Source: Planomonospora sp. ID82291
GTDB taxonomy: Bacteria > Actinomycetota > Actinomycetes > Streptosporangiales > Streptosporangiaceae
Length of the DNA: 64,000 bases
Direction: 5' to 3'
NCBI RefSeq assembly: GCF_015711645.1
Contig: NZ_JABTEX010000001.1
Location: 1,364,001-1,428,000 of the forward strand
Position 1 is the first letter of the stretch. Each line of letters begins with the position of its first letter. The notes under the pieces are model-generated. The model had not been told where the DNA came from and did not search any database. It saw only the letters and a program-made list of their open reading frames with translations. The position numbers and the translations under genes are program-made. Shown here in pieces: positions 34,534 to 42,889 of this stretch.

Positions 34534-36333
34534 CTACGGCAGGACCGTGATGTGGTTCGCGGCCGGCGGAGCGATCACCGGGTTCGCCGCGAAGTAGGCG
34601 GCGAACGCGTCGATGTCGAGCGGGCCGCTCCACACGTCGGTGCCCTCCGTGAAGGCGGCGAAGGCGTCGCCGCCGCCGACGAGGAAGTTGTTGGCGGCGA
34701 CCCGGATCGTCTGGGCGTCCGTCACGGGGACACCGTCGATCTTGATGTCGGAGACCTTCGAGCCCCACGCCGCGCTCGCGCTGTAGGAGTAGGTCAGGTT
34801 CGACGACGGCTGCAGGATCTTGGTGAAGGCCTGGTTGTTGGGGCCGCCGGGGAACTGCTGCTCCAGGAGCGTCTTGAGCTGGGCGCCGGTGAGCGTGACC
34901 ACCTGCACGAGGTTGTTGAACGGCTGGACCGTGAAGGCCTCGCCGTAGGTCACCACGCCGTCGCCCTCGCCCGCGGGGGAGCTCGGGTAGGTGAGGCTCG
35001 CCCGGACGCCGCCCGGGTTCATCAGCGCGATCTGGGCGTTGCCGCCGGTCTTCGCGGCGGCCAGCTGGCCGTCGGCGATGAGGTTGCCCAGCGGGGACTC
35101 ACCGGAGGGGGCGGCCGTGTTCACGATGTCCGCGGTGATCTTCCCGATCGGCTTGTTCGCGACCGTGGCGACGCGGTCCTTCCAGGTCTGGACGAACGCG
35201 GAGATCTCCGGGTCGGGGGCGACGGTCCGGGTCACGACCTGGTTGTCGGCGACCACGGAGGAGCGGACCACGTCACGGGTGCGGACGTCCACCCGGAAGT
35301 CGACCTTGGTGATCACCCGGCCGAACGAGCCGCCCTGGCTGTAGAGGCGCTGGTTGCCCTTGGGGTCGGCGACCGTGCACAGGTACGCCTGGTGGGAGTG
35401 CCCGCTGAGGATCATGTCGATCTCGGCGTCCACCTGGGTGGCGATGCGGTTGCCCGCGCCGGGCTGGGCGCTGCACGCGTCGGGCGACTGGCCCGCGGTG
35501 ACCTGGTCGCCCTCGTGCACCAGCACGACCTGCGCCTTGACGCCGACCAGCTTGAGCAGCCGGGAGGCGACGTTGGCCGCCTTGACCTCGTCGACGAACT
35601 CCAGGTCCTTGATGCCCTCGGCGGTGACGATGTTCGGGGTGGTCTTGGTGACCAGGCCGATGAAGCCGATCGGCACGCCGTTCATCCAGCGGATGGAGAC
35701 GGGCGGCAGCGCCGGGACGCCGTACTGCCGCAGCAGGCTGCGGAGCGAGGAGCCGTTCCCGCCGAGCGCGGCGAGCGCGTCCTTCTCGGCGCCGGCGCCG
35801 GAGCCGCCCCGCTTGAGGATCACGTTGGCGCCGATGTAGTCGTACTCGGCGCCCTTCCAGGTGCCGGCGGGCGAGCAGCCGTCCACCGGGTGGCAGCCGC
35901 CCTTCATGATGCGCCGGAGCTCGGCGTAGCCCTCGTCGAACTCGTGGTTGCCCACGGCCGAGGTGGTGACGCCGACCTTGCCGAGGAACTCGACCGACGG
36001 CTCGTCGTGGAAGGCCGCGGAGATCAGCGGGGTGGCGCCGATCAGGTCGCCCTGGGCGACCTTGAGGGTGTTCCTGTCGGTGAGCTGCTTGAGGTGGGTG
36101 GCCGCGTAGGCCGCGCCGCCGGCCTCGACCGTGGCGCCGGTCTCGTCGACCATCCGGCCCGAGGACCCGGTCGGGGGCTCCAGGTGGCCGTGGAAGTCGT
36201 TGAGGGAGAGCAGGCGGACCGGCACCGTCTTGGCGGGCTTGTTGCCCGCCTCGGCCGGTCCCGTGACGAGCACGAGGCCGGCGGAGGCGAGGACGCCGGC
36301 CAGGGCCAACCGCTGGAAGGAACGGGACATCAT
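34534..36333 (-). CDS. Secreted 5'-nucleotidase/metallophosphatase
   Basis: The 599-residue protein has a signal peptide (about 1-28), an N-terminal calcineurin-like metallophosphatase domain (LSLNDFHGHLE, GNHEFDEG, ILSGHSHQAY) and a C-terminal 5'-nucleotidase domain (NPGGVRASL, TYGEAFTVQPFNN). UshA-type enzymes release nucleosides and phosphate from extracellular nucleotides. A TAGTGT box ends 8 nt before the ATG at 36333. It is near the phosphate transporter genes, so a phosphate-scavenging role is plausible, but no convincing PHO box was found. Confidence 0.9.
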   Translation of the reverse strand: MMSRSFQRLALAGVLASAGLVLVTGPAEAGNKPAKTVPVRLLSLNDFHGHLEPPTGSSGRMVDETGATVEAGGAAYAATHLKQLTDRNTLKVAQGDLIGATPLISAAFHDEPSVEFLGKVGVTTSAVGNHEFDEGYAELRRIMKGGCHPVDGCSPAGTWKGAEYDYIGANVILKRGGSGAGAEKDALAALGGNGSSLRSLLRQYGVPALPPVSIRWMNGVPIGFIGLVTKTTPNIVTAEGIKDLEFVDEVKAANVASRLLKLVGVKAQVVLVHEGDQVTAGQSPDACSAQPGAGNRIATQVDAEIDMILSGHSHQAYLCTVADPKGNQRLYSQGGSFGRVITKVDFRVDVRTRDVVRSSVVADNQVVTRTVAPDPEISAFVQTWKDRVATVANKPIGKITADIVNTAAPSGESPLGNLIADGQLAAAKTGGNAQIALMNPGGVRASLTYPSSPAGEGDGVVTYGEAFTVQPFNNLVQVVTLTGAQLKTLLEQQFPGGPNNQAFTKILQPSSNLTYSYSASAAWGSKVSDIKIDGVPVTDAQTIRVAANNFLVGGGDAFAAFTEGTDVWSGPLDIDAFAAYFAANPVIAPPAANHITVLP

Positions 36334-36451
36334 GAAACACGACACTAGAGCCGTTATCTATGCATCGAATGTCCGCGAGGTAACGATTCATCCGACCGGG
36401 GGATGGCATCTTCCGCCATTCCCCGATGATCCCGGGACCCGCCGGGCGTCC

Positions 36452-36457
36452 TAGAGT
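36452..36457 (+). promoter_or_regulatory. Minus-10 box of leaderless mshD
   Basis: TAGAGT ends exactly 7 nt before the mshD ATG and no Shine-Dalgarno is present. Confidence 0.45.
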
Positions 36458-36464
36458 CCAGGAC

Positions 36465-37388
36465 ATGGATGTGCGTGTGGAACACCGGGAACGACTCGAC
36501 GAGCGGGAGGTGGCCTCCGTGCTCGCGCTGGTCGAGGCCGCCGCGGAGGCCGACGGGGTCCGCCCCCTCAACGAGCACGCGATGCTGCGGCTGCGTCGCG
36601 GCGGCGGCGAGCGCACGGAGGCCGCGCTCCTGTACGCCGGGGAGGACCTCGCGGGCTACGCGCACGTGGACCTGGCGGACCCGGCCGAGGGCCCGAGCGT
36701 CGAGCTGGTGGTCCGTCCGGCCTTCCGCCGGCGGGGCCACGGCAGCCTCCTGCTCCGGTCCGTCCGGGACCGGGACCGGAGCGGGAAGGGGGTCCGGATC
36801 TGGGCGCACGGCGGCCACCCCGGGGCCGAGGCGCTGGCGAGGTCGCTGGGCCTGGCGAGGGTCAGGTCGCTGTGGCAGATGCGGCGCCCGCTCTCCGGCC
36901 CGCACGCGGCCCCCCTGCCCGCGTTCACGCTCCCCGGCGGCGTACGGCTGCGCGCCTTCGACCCGGCGTCCGACGGCGAGGCCTGGGTGGCGCTGAACGC
37001 CCTGGCGTTCGCCCACCACCCGGAGCAGGGCGCGTGGACCCTGGAGGACCTGGAGCTGCGCGAGCGGGAGCCGTGGTTCGATCCGGCGGGCTTCTTCCTC
37101 GCGGTGCGCGGCGAGCGGCTGGTCGGCTTCCACTGGACGAAGGTGCACGACACCGGCGGCGGGCGGGGGGACGAGCCGATCGGCGAGGTCTACGTGGTCG
37201 GGGTGGACCCGGCCGAGCAGGGCGCCGGACTGGGGCGGTCGCTGACCCTGGCGGGCCTGGAGCACCTGCGCGCACGCGGCCTGGCCGAGGTGCTGCTCTA
37301 CGTCGACGAGGACAACGCCTGGGCGGTCCGCCTCTACCGGGGGCTGGGGTTCACCCGCTGGGCCACGGACGTGATGTACCACGGCTGA
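36465..37388 (+). CDS. mshD: Mycothiol synthase
   Basis: This 307-residue protein has two GNAT acetyltransferase domains; acetyl-CoA loops are RPAFRRRGHGSLLL in the first and PAEQGAGLGRSLT in the second. The ending VRLYRGLGFTRWATDVMYHG is typical of MshD. It acetylates the Cys-GlcN-inositol precursor in the last step of mycothiol synthesis. ATG 36465 fits the family start. Confidence 0.93.
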   Translation: MDVRVEHRERLDEREVASVLALVEAAAEADGVRPLNEHAMLRLRRGGGERTEAALLYAGEDLAGYAHVDLADPAEGPSVELVVRPAFRRRGHGSLLLRSVRDRDRSGKGVRIWAHGGHPGAEALARSLGLARVRSLWQMRRPLSGPHAAPLPAFTLPGGVRLRAFDPASDGEAWVALNALAFAHHPEQGAWTLEDLELREREPWFDPAGFFLAVRGERLVGFHWTKVHDTGGGRGDEPIGEVYVVGVDPAEQGAGLGRSLTLAGLEHLRARGLAEVLLYVDEDNAWAVRLYRGLGFTRWATDVMYHG

Positions 37389-37450
37389 CCCGCCCCGTCG
37401 AGGCCCCTGGGACGGAGACCTCCGGGGAAGACCTCCGGCGGAGACGAGAA

Positions 37451-37491
37451 GGCGCCGGCCCGCCCGGGATTCCCCCGGGCCGGCCGGCGCC
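37451..37491. terminator. Bidirectional terminator between mshD and the phosphate transporter
   Basis: Two 18-nt arms (37451-37468 and 37474-37491) pair at 17 of 18 positions with a 5-nt loop in the convergent gap. Confidence 0.65.
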
Positions 37492-37508
37492 CCGCTCACC
37501 GGACGGCG

Positions 37509-38513
37509 TTACTCGACCATCCAGTGCAGCGCGTAGTACGACAGCGCGGCGACCAGCGCGGCGGCCGGGATCGTCAGGACCCAGGCGGTCACGATGTTGC
37601 CCGCCACGCCCCAGCGCACGGCCGACAGGCGCTTGGTCGCGCCCACGCCCATGATGGCGCTGGTGATGGTGTGGGTGGTGGAGATCGGCGCGCCGAAGCC
37701 GATCGCCGCGCCGTACAGGACGGTCGAGGCGGCGGCCTCCGCCGCGAACCCCTGCGGGGGGTCCAGGGCGATGATCCGGCGGCCGAGGGTGCGCATGATC
37801 CGCCAGCCGCCCGCGTAGGTGCCCAGCGAGATCGCCGTGGCGGCGGCCAGGATGACCCACTGGGGGATGGGGTCCTTCGGCTGCGCGTACCCGCCGACCA
37901 CGAGCGCCAGGAAGATCACGCCCATGGTCTTCTGCGCGTCCTGCAGACCGTGCCCGAGGGCCATCGCCGCCGCCGAGAGCGTCTGGGCGTGGCGGAAGCC
38001 GCGGTTGGCCCGGCTGGGATGGGCCCTCCGGAAGGCCCACAGGATGCCGATCATGACGGCGCCGGCCAGCGTGAAACCGATCAGCGGGGACAGGATCATG
38101 GGGATGACGACCTTGGCCACCACCCCGTCCCAGTGGATGACGCTGGCCGAGGCGAGCGCCGACCCGATCAGTCCGCCGATCAGCGCGTGGCTGCTGGAGG
38201 AGGGCAGCCCGAAGTACCAGGTGACCATGTTCCAGGTGATCGCGCCGATCAGCCCGGCGCACACGATCACCAGGCCGTGGGATCCCTCGGGGGCGTCGAT
38301 GATGCCCTTGCCGACGGTCGACGCCACCTGGGTGCCGAGGTGGGCGCCCAGGAAGTTCATCGCCGCGGCCATGAACAGCGCGGCCCTCGGGGTCAGCGCG
38401 CGGGTCGAGACCGAGGTCGCGATCGCGTTCGCGGCGTCGTGGAAGCCGTTGGTGTAGTCGAAGACCAGCGCGACGACCACCACCCCGATGACCAGGGCGA
38501 GCGAGAGGTCCAC
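37509..38513 (-). CDS. pitA: Low-affinity inorganic phosphate transporter (Pit)
   Basis: This 334-residue polytopic membrane protein has the duplicated Pit signature: FDYTNGFHDAANAIATSVST with GLPSSSSHALIGG in the first half and GFGAPISTTHTITS in the second. It imports metal phosphate with protons. The GTG start directly follows the stop codon of the DUF47 gene (TAAGTG), so the two are coupled. Confidence 0.93.
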   Translation of the reverse strand: MDLSLALVIGVVVVALVFDYTNGFHDAANAIATSVSTRALTPRAALFMAAAMNFLGAHLGTQVASTVGKGIIDAPEGSHGLVIVCAGLIGAITWNMVTWYFGLPSSSSHALIGGLIGSALASASVIHWDGVVAKVVIPMILSPLIGFTLAGAVMIGILWAFRRAHPSRANRGFRHAQTLSAAAMALGHGLQDAQKTMGVIFLALVVGGYAQPKDPIPQWVILAAATAISLGTYAGGWRIMRTLGRRIIALDPPQGFAAEAAASTVLYGAAIGFGAPISTTHTITSAIMGVGATKRLSAVRWGVAGNIVTAWVLTIPAAALVAALSYYALHWMVE

Positions 38514-39131
38514 TTAACTTTCCTTGACCGCGATCGACTCGATCGTGTTCGCCACGTGCTCGAAGGCGTCGGCGGCGCCCTCCAGCTGGTCGATGACTTC
38601 CTTCATCTTCATGACGGTGAGCGCGTCGTACTCCCCGCTGAAGAGCTTGGCGAGCAGGCGGCGGTAGATCTGGTCGGCCTGGTTCTCCAGGCGGTTGACC
38701 TCGATCCAGTACTCGTTCAGGTTGCGCATCGAACGCAGCCGCGGCATGGCCTCGGCGGTCAGCTCGGCGGCCCGCTCCAGGACCTCGACCTGCCCGACGA
38801 CCTCCTTGGGGAGGTGGTCGATCTGGTAGAGGACGATGAGGTCGGCGGCGGCCTCCATGAAGTCCATCACGTCGTCCAGGTTGGCCGCCAGGCGGTAGAT
38901 GTCCTCGCGGTCGAAGGGCGTGATGAAGCTCTCATTGAGGCGGTTCATGATCGCGTGGGTGCGCTCGTCACCCGCGTGCTCACACGCGCGCATCTTCTCG
39001 GCCAGGGCCTCCCTGTCCGATCCTTCACTAATGATCTCTACCAGCAGCCGGGACGCTGTGACGAGGTTGTTCGCCGAGTCGGCGAACAAGTCGTAGTAGC
39101 TGTCCTCACTAGGTGTGAGACGCAGGCGCAC
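38514..39131 (-). CDS. DUF47/PhoU-like Pit accessory protein
   Basis: This 205-residue all-helical protein of the DUF47 family (LTPSEDSYYDLFADSANNLVTAS, MKMKEVIDQLEGAADAFEHVANT) is the usual partner of Pit transporters and is thought to regulate them. The GTG at 39131 is supported by GGAG 6-8 nt upstream and by the family N-terminus. Confidence 0.88.
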   Translation of the reverse strand: MRLRLTPSEDSYYDLFADSANNLVTASRLLVEIISEGSDREALAEKMRACEHAGDERTHAIMNRLNESFITPFDREDIYRLAANLDDVMDFMEAAADLIVLYQIDHLPKEVVGQVEVLERAAELTAEAMPRLRSMRNLNEYWIEVNRLENQADQIYRRLLAKLFSGEYDALTVMKMKEVIDQLEGAADAFEHVANTIESIAVKES

Positions 39132-39167
39132 GTCGATCTCCAGATGTGCGGGGATGGTCCGCAGAGA

Positions 39168-39196
39168 AGAGTAAGGGTTACCAGCAGAAATGCGAA
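39168..39196 (-). promoter_or_regulatory. Candidate promoter of the DUF47-pit operon
   Basis: On the minus strand TTCGCA (39196-39191) and TACTCT (39173-39168) are spaced by 17 bp, about 37 bp before the DUF47 start. Confidence 0.35.
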
Positions 39197-39338
39197 CTTC
39201 ACCCGCTAGAGGCCCACTCTTCCCCCTGTCGCTACCCCCCGTATGCCTGGCGACACACGGGCGGGAGAGCTTTGGCGGCATCTTTCCGTCGACCGGTTTG
39301 CTGGTGTTTGACCATGTTATGACGAATACTGACCATAC

Positions 39339-40721
39339 ATGGGGGCCCGCGACGTATGGCGAGAGCGTCCGTTTCGCCTACTTTGGTGGGGCCTGACTGC
39401 TTCGGTGGCCTCCGACCACGTCTTCCCCATCGCCGTGGTGACCGCGCTCCTCGCCGGCGACCCGGACGGCTCGGCCATCGGGGTGGTGCTCGCCGGACGG
39501 CTGGTGGCCCTGGTGTCCTTCGCCGTCTTCGGCGGGGTCTGGGCCGACCGGCTCCCCCGCAGGCTCGTCATGGCGGTCTCCCAGTGCGCCCTGCTGCTGA
39601 TCGTCGCCGTCGCGGCCCTCTGGCCCTCCCCCGCCGTACTCGGCGTCGCCGTCTTCCTCGCCGGCGGTACGGAGGCCTTCTTCCGCCCCGCCTTCCAGGC
39701 CTGCCTCGCCTCGGTGCTCCCCGGGGACCTCCACCGCACCGGCGTCGGCCTGACCAGCACGTCCTGGCGGATCGGCGCCGTCGCCGGTTCCGTCATCGGC
39801 GCCCTGGCGGTCACCCTCCTGAACCCGCGGGCGGCGCTCTGGCTCGCCGCGGCGGGCTTCGCGGCCGGCGCCCTGCTGCTCCGCCGGGTCCACGAACCCC
39901 CGGCCGCGCACGCGCTCCGGCTCCCGGTCTCCGTCGAGATCCGCGAGGGCGTCGCCGAGGTCTCCCGGCGCCCCTGGATGGCCGTCGTGATATCCGTCAC
40001 GGCGCTGCACCAGACCTTCATCGTGGCCCCCGCCCAGGTGCTGCTCCCGGTCAGCACCGCCTCGCCGTACCGGTCCCCGCTGGACGGGATGTACGGGCTC
40101 ACCCTGGCGGCGCTCTCGCTCGGCGGCCTGATCGGCGCGGTCGCCGCCATGCGCCTGTCACCCCGGCGGCCCGGCCTCGTCGCCATGGTCGGGCTCCTGC
40201 CGTACGGCCTCGTGCCCCTGGCCCTGATGGAGCCGATCGTCCCCGGCCGGGTCTTCGCCTGCTACCTGCTGGCCGGGATCGGCCTGGAGATCTCCGCCAT
40301 CGAGTGGATCGTCGGCATGCTCCGCGCCGTCCGGCCCGACCGGCAGGCCCGGGTGGCCTCCCTGGAGTGGATGGCGGCGCTGAGCATGAGCCCGTTCGGC
40401 CTGGCGCTGGCGGTGCCGCTCTCGGAGGCGCTGGGCCCCGGCCTCTTCCTGTCCGCCAGCGCCGCCACCGCCCTCCTGCCGCTCCTCGCCCTGCTCGTCC
40501 CCGGGCTGCTCCTCTTCGACGGCGAACGCAGCCCCCACGGCGGATCCGGCCGGGCGGACGGGTCGGGCGGGGACGGCGGGACCGCTCCGGACGGCGGGAC
40601 CGGCGTCAGATCCGGGTCCGGTGGAAGTTCAGGTGGGAGCGGCTCGGCGTCGGACCCCGCTGACCCTGGTAGCGGGAGCCGTACTTCTCGGACCCGTAGG
40701 GGTGCGTCGCCGGCGAGCTGA
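39339..40721 (+). CDS. MFS transporter with Gly/Ser-rich tail
   Basis: The 460-residue protein has about 11 hydrophobic segments and the MFS loop [14 protein letters not shown] between helices 2 and 3. It resembles actinobacterial MFS exporters of the EntS type, but the substrate is unknown. The last 65 residues or so are a low-complexity Gly/Ser/Asp tail whose final 116 bp lie antisense to the 3' end of dcd. No Shine-Dalgarno is evident. Confidence 0.82.
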   Translation: MGARDVWRERPFRLLWWGLTASVASDHVFPIAVVTALLAGDPDGSAIGVVLAGRLVALVSFAVFGGVWADRLPRRLVMAVSQCALLLIVAVAALWPSPAVLGVAVFLAGGTEAFFRPAFQACLASVLPGDLHRTGVGLTSTSWRIGAVAGSVIGALAVTLLNPRAALWLAAAGFAAGALLLRRVHEPPAAHALRLPVSVEIREGVAEVSRRPWMAVVISVTALHQTFIVAPAQVLLPVSTASPYRSPLDGMYGLTLAALSLGGLIGAVAAMRLSPRRPGLVAMVGLLPYGLVPLALMEPIVPGRVFACYLLAGIGLEISAIEWIVGMLRAVRPDRQARVASLEWMAALSMSPFGLALAVPLSEALGPGLFLSASAATALLPLLALLVPGLLLFDGERSPHGGSGRADGSGGDGGTAPDGGTGVRSGSGGSSGGSGSASDPADPGSGSRTSRTRRGASPAS

Positions 40722-41181
40722 GCCGGAACATGCACAGCTGACCGATCTTCATGCCCGGCCAGAGCTTGATCGGGAGCGTCGCGACGTTGGAGAGCTCCAG
40801 CGTCACGTGCCCGCTGAACCCGGGGTCGATGAACCCGGCCGTGGAGTGCGTGAGCAGGCCGAGCCGGCCAAGGGAGCTCTTGCCCTCCAGCCGGGAGGCG
40901 ATGTCGTCCGGCAGGGTGATGACCTCGTAGGTGCCGGCCAGGACGAACTCCCCCGGATGCAGGATGAACGGCTCGTCCCCCTCCGGCTCGACCAGACGGG
41001 TCAGGTCGGGCTGCTCGACCGCCGGGTCGATGTGCGGGTAGCGGTGGTTCTCGAAGACCCTGAAGTAGCGGTCCAGGCGCACGTCGACGCTGGAGGGCTG
41101 GATCATCTCCGGCTGGAAGGGATCGAGCCCGACCCGTCCGGACTCGATCTCGGCGAGGATGTCACGATCGGAAAGCAGCAC
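40606..41181 (-). CDS. dcd: dCTP deaminase
   Basis: This 191-residue protein has the dCTP deaminase core [23 protein letters not shown] and [10 protein letters not shown] with the catalytic Glu. It converts dCTP to dUTP, possibly onward to dUMP as in bifunctional actinobacterial enzymes. The GTG at 41181 (MLLSDRDI start) is preferred; a TAGGTT box ends 7 nt before it, pointing to a leaderless mRNA. Confidence 0.94.
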   Translation of the reverse strand: MLLSDRDILAEIESGRVGLDPFQPEMIQPSSVDVRLDRYFRVFENHRYPHIDPAVEQPDLTRLVEPEGDEPFILHPGEFVLAGTYEVITLPDDIASRLEGKSSLGRLGLLTHSTAGFIDPGFSGHVTLELSNVATLPIKLWPGMKIGQLCMFRLSSPATHPYGSEKYGSRYQGQRGPTPSRSHLNFHRTRI

Positions 41182-41293
41182 GTGAGGCAACCTACCAACG
41201 GGCGCCCGCTCCGGATAAGCCGAGAAACTCGGGCCCGTCGAGGGTCCAGAGTGGCCGGAGTTTCCGCTACAGTGGTTGGCGCGGCACGCCGCT

Positions 41294-41364
41294 GCGGGTG
41301 TAGTTCAATGGCAGAACATCAGCTTCCCAAGCTGACAGCGCGGGTTCGATTCCCGTCACCCGCT
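41294..41364 (+). tRNA. tRNA-Gly (anticodon CCC)
   Basis: The cloverleaf is complete: acceptor GCGGGTG with CACCCGC, anticodon stem TCAGC/GCTGA with loop TTCCCAA, T-loop GGGTTCGATTCCC, discriminator T and encoded CCA (41365-41367). A TACAGT box at 41268-41273 may be its minus-10 element. The 3' half is the attachment site of the adjacent island. Confidence 0.96.
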
Positions 41365-41388
41365 CCAATCACTGAGGCCCAGGTCAGG
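41323..41388 (+). repeat. attL of the AICE (tRNA 3' half, 66 bp)
   Basis: The stretch from the anticodon loop through the CCA and 21 bp beyond is repeated exactly at 53138-53203. It restores the tRNA 3' end on integration. Five shorter or equal copies exist in total downstream. Confidence 0.9.
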
Positions 41389-41412
41389 AACATGATTCCG
41401 ACCCGGGCCTTG
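41375..41412 (+). terminator. Terminator of tRNA-Gly
   Basis: GGCCC-A-GGTC (41376-41385) pairs with GACC-C-GGGCC (41400-41409), with one mismatch, followed by a T-rich stretch. A similar sequence follows the att copies at 53182 and 57708. Confidence 0.5.
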
Positions 41413-41439
41413 ATCTTTCTCGGGACCCTCTCACGCTTC

Positions 41440-41458
41440 CGTGCCCGTTACGTGCCCG
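41440..41458. promoter_or_regulatory. Candidate integrase arm-type site, left end
   Basis: CGTGCCCG occurs twice 11 bp apart, overlapping the integrase stop codon. The same 19-bp arrangement with one change recurs at the other end of the element (53016-53034), and a third version is at 58765-58783. Confidence 0.5.
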
Positions 41459-42635
41459 ATCCCTCTTGATCTTCGTCTTTCAGGGCCTCCTCGGCGAGCC
41501 TGCCCATGCCGTCGGCGATCTTCCGGTCACGCTCGCTCTCGGTGTGCAGATAGATCAGCGCGGCCCGGGTGGTCGAGTGCCCCATCCGGTTCATCAGCTC
41601 GCGGAGCGTCGCGCCCGACTGCGAGGCGAACGTGTTGCCGGTGTGACGCAGATCATGGAAGTGGACACCGGAGAGGCCAGCTCCCTTGAGCGCCTTGGTC
41701 CAGGCCCGGGTGAACGTCGACCGCCGCAGCATGGCGCCCTTCGCCCCCAGGAAGACGAACGCCCCGTCGCGGTCATCGGTGTACCGGTCGAGGTGCGCGC
41801 GGAGCTCGGAGATCACGATCTCGGGCAGCGCCACCGTGCGCCGGCCCGCCGCGGACTTGGGCGGTCCGATGGTCACCGAGCCGTCCTTGAGTTCGGTGGT
41901 GGATCCCACGACCTTGACCGTCCGGGCCTCCAGGTCGAGATGCCTGCGTTGGAGCGCCGCCAGCTCTCCCCACCGCAGACTGCCGAAAGTCGCCAGGAGC
42001 ACCAGCGCCCGGAAGCGGGGTTCGATCGCGTCGGCCAGGGCGAAGACCTGCCTGACGGTCAGCGTGGGCCGCTCCGGGGACTCCTCCTTGCCGCCGCTCT
42101 TGATCTGGCACGGATTCTCCTTGATCATCCGGTCCTCCACCGCCGTGTTCAGGATCGCCTTGAGCAGTCGGTACGCCTTGGCCACGGTCACCGGGCCGAC
42201 GCCGGAGTCCAAGAGCGTCTTGCGCCACTTGCGGACGTGAGCGGGCTTGATCCCGTTCACGGCCAGGTCGCCGAACGTCGGGACCAGGTGGATCCGGAGA
42301 AGGCCCTCGTAGAGCTGGGCCGTCTTGGGCCGCAGGCCGGGCCGTTCGTTCACCCAGTCGGAGCCGTACTCCTTGAAGGAGACCTTCCCGAGGTCCGGGT
42401 TCGTCCAGTCCTCGTCGATGATCTCCGCTTCCTTCTTCGTCAGCCAGACCTCGGCGTCACGCTTGGTCGCGAAGGTCTCCGGGGCGGGGCGGTCCACTCC
42501 GTCAGGGCCGGGGTAGCGAGCCTGCCAGCGTCCGGAGGGCAGTTGCCGAACACGGCCGAAGCGCCTCTTGGCCGGCCTGCTCCTGGGAGAACGCCGGGGC
42601 TCTTCGTCGGGGGTGCCGAGGGCGGTCCTGGCCAT
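41448..42635 (-). CDS. int: Tyrosine site-specific integrase
   Basis: This 395-residue recombinase has an N-terminal arm-binding region, a SAM-like core-binding domain (about 100-190) and a catalytic domain with Arg (GSLRWGELAAL), HxxRH (FHDLRHTGNTFAS), a second His (MGHSTTRAAL) and Tyr (IYLHTES). It integrates the element at tRNA-Gly. Its stop codon lies 81 bp from the tRNA CCA. The start overlaps the stop of xis by one base. Confidence 0.95.
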   Translation of the reverse strand: MARTALGTPDEEPRRSPRSRPAKRRFGRVRQLPSGRWQARYPGPDGVDRPAPETFATKRDAEVWLTKKEAEIIDEDWTNPDLGKVSFKEYGSDWVNERPGLRPKTAQLYEGLLRIHLVPTFGDLAVNGIKPAHVRKWRKTLLDSGVGPVTVAKAYRLLKAILNTAVEDRMIKENPCQIKSGGKEESPERPTLTVRQVFALADAIEPRFRALVLLATFGSLRWGELAALQRRHLDLEARTVKVVGSTTELKDGSVTIGPPKSAAGRRTVALPEIVISELRAHLDRYTDDRDGAFVFLGAKGAMLRRSTFTRAWTKALKGAGLSGVHFHDLRHTGNTFASQSGATLRELMNRMGHSTTRAALIYLHTESERDRKIADGMGRLAEEALKDEDQEGSGT

Positions 42636-42889
42636 TACGCGGTCCTCCTGCGTCGTGTGGTGATGATCGGTTCTACGAGCCCCGCCGCGATGAACGCCTC
42701 AAGCGCCGCTTCGGGGATGCGGACGTTGCGCCCGACGTGGACGAAGGTGATCCGGCGCTCCTCGATCAGGCGACGAGGGAAGCGGACGGAGGTGTTGAGC
42801 CGTTCGGCCGCCTGCTCGACGGTGAGAAGCCGCCCCCGCGCCGACTCGGGGAGGACCGGTGCCTGACTCTGCATGCTCTTCCTGCTCAT
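42635..42889 (-). CDS. xis: Excisionase/MerR-like HTH protein
   Basis: This 84-residue protein has a helix-turn-helix of excisionase type (LLTVEQAAERLNTSVRFPRRLIEERRITFVHVG). It lies between rep and int with overlapping codons at both ends, the usual xis position in AICEs. It should bind near the attachment site and favour excision. Confidence 0.88.
   Translation of the reverse strand: MSRKSMQSQAPVLPESARGRLLTVEQAAERLNTSVRFPRRLIEERRITFVHVGRNVRIPEAALEAFIAAGLVEPIITTRRRRTA

Noticed and set aside
36348-36420. PHO box or GlnR box before the 5'-nucleotidase gene
   Set aside because: GTTACCTCGCG on the minus strand resembles one half-site only; no second repeat with proper spacing was found.
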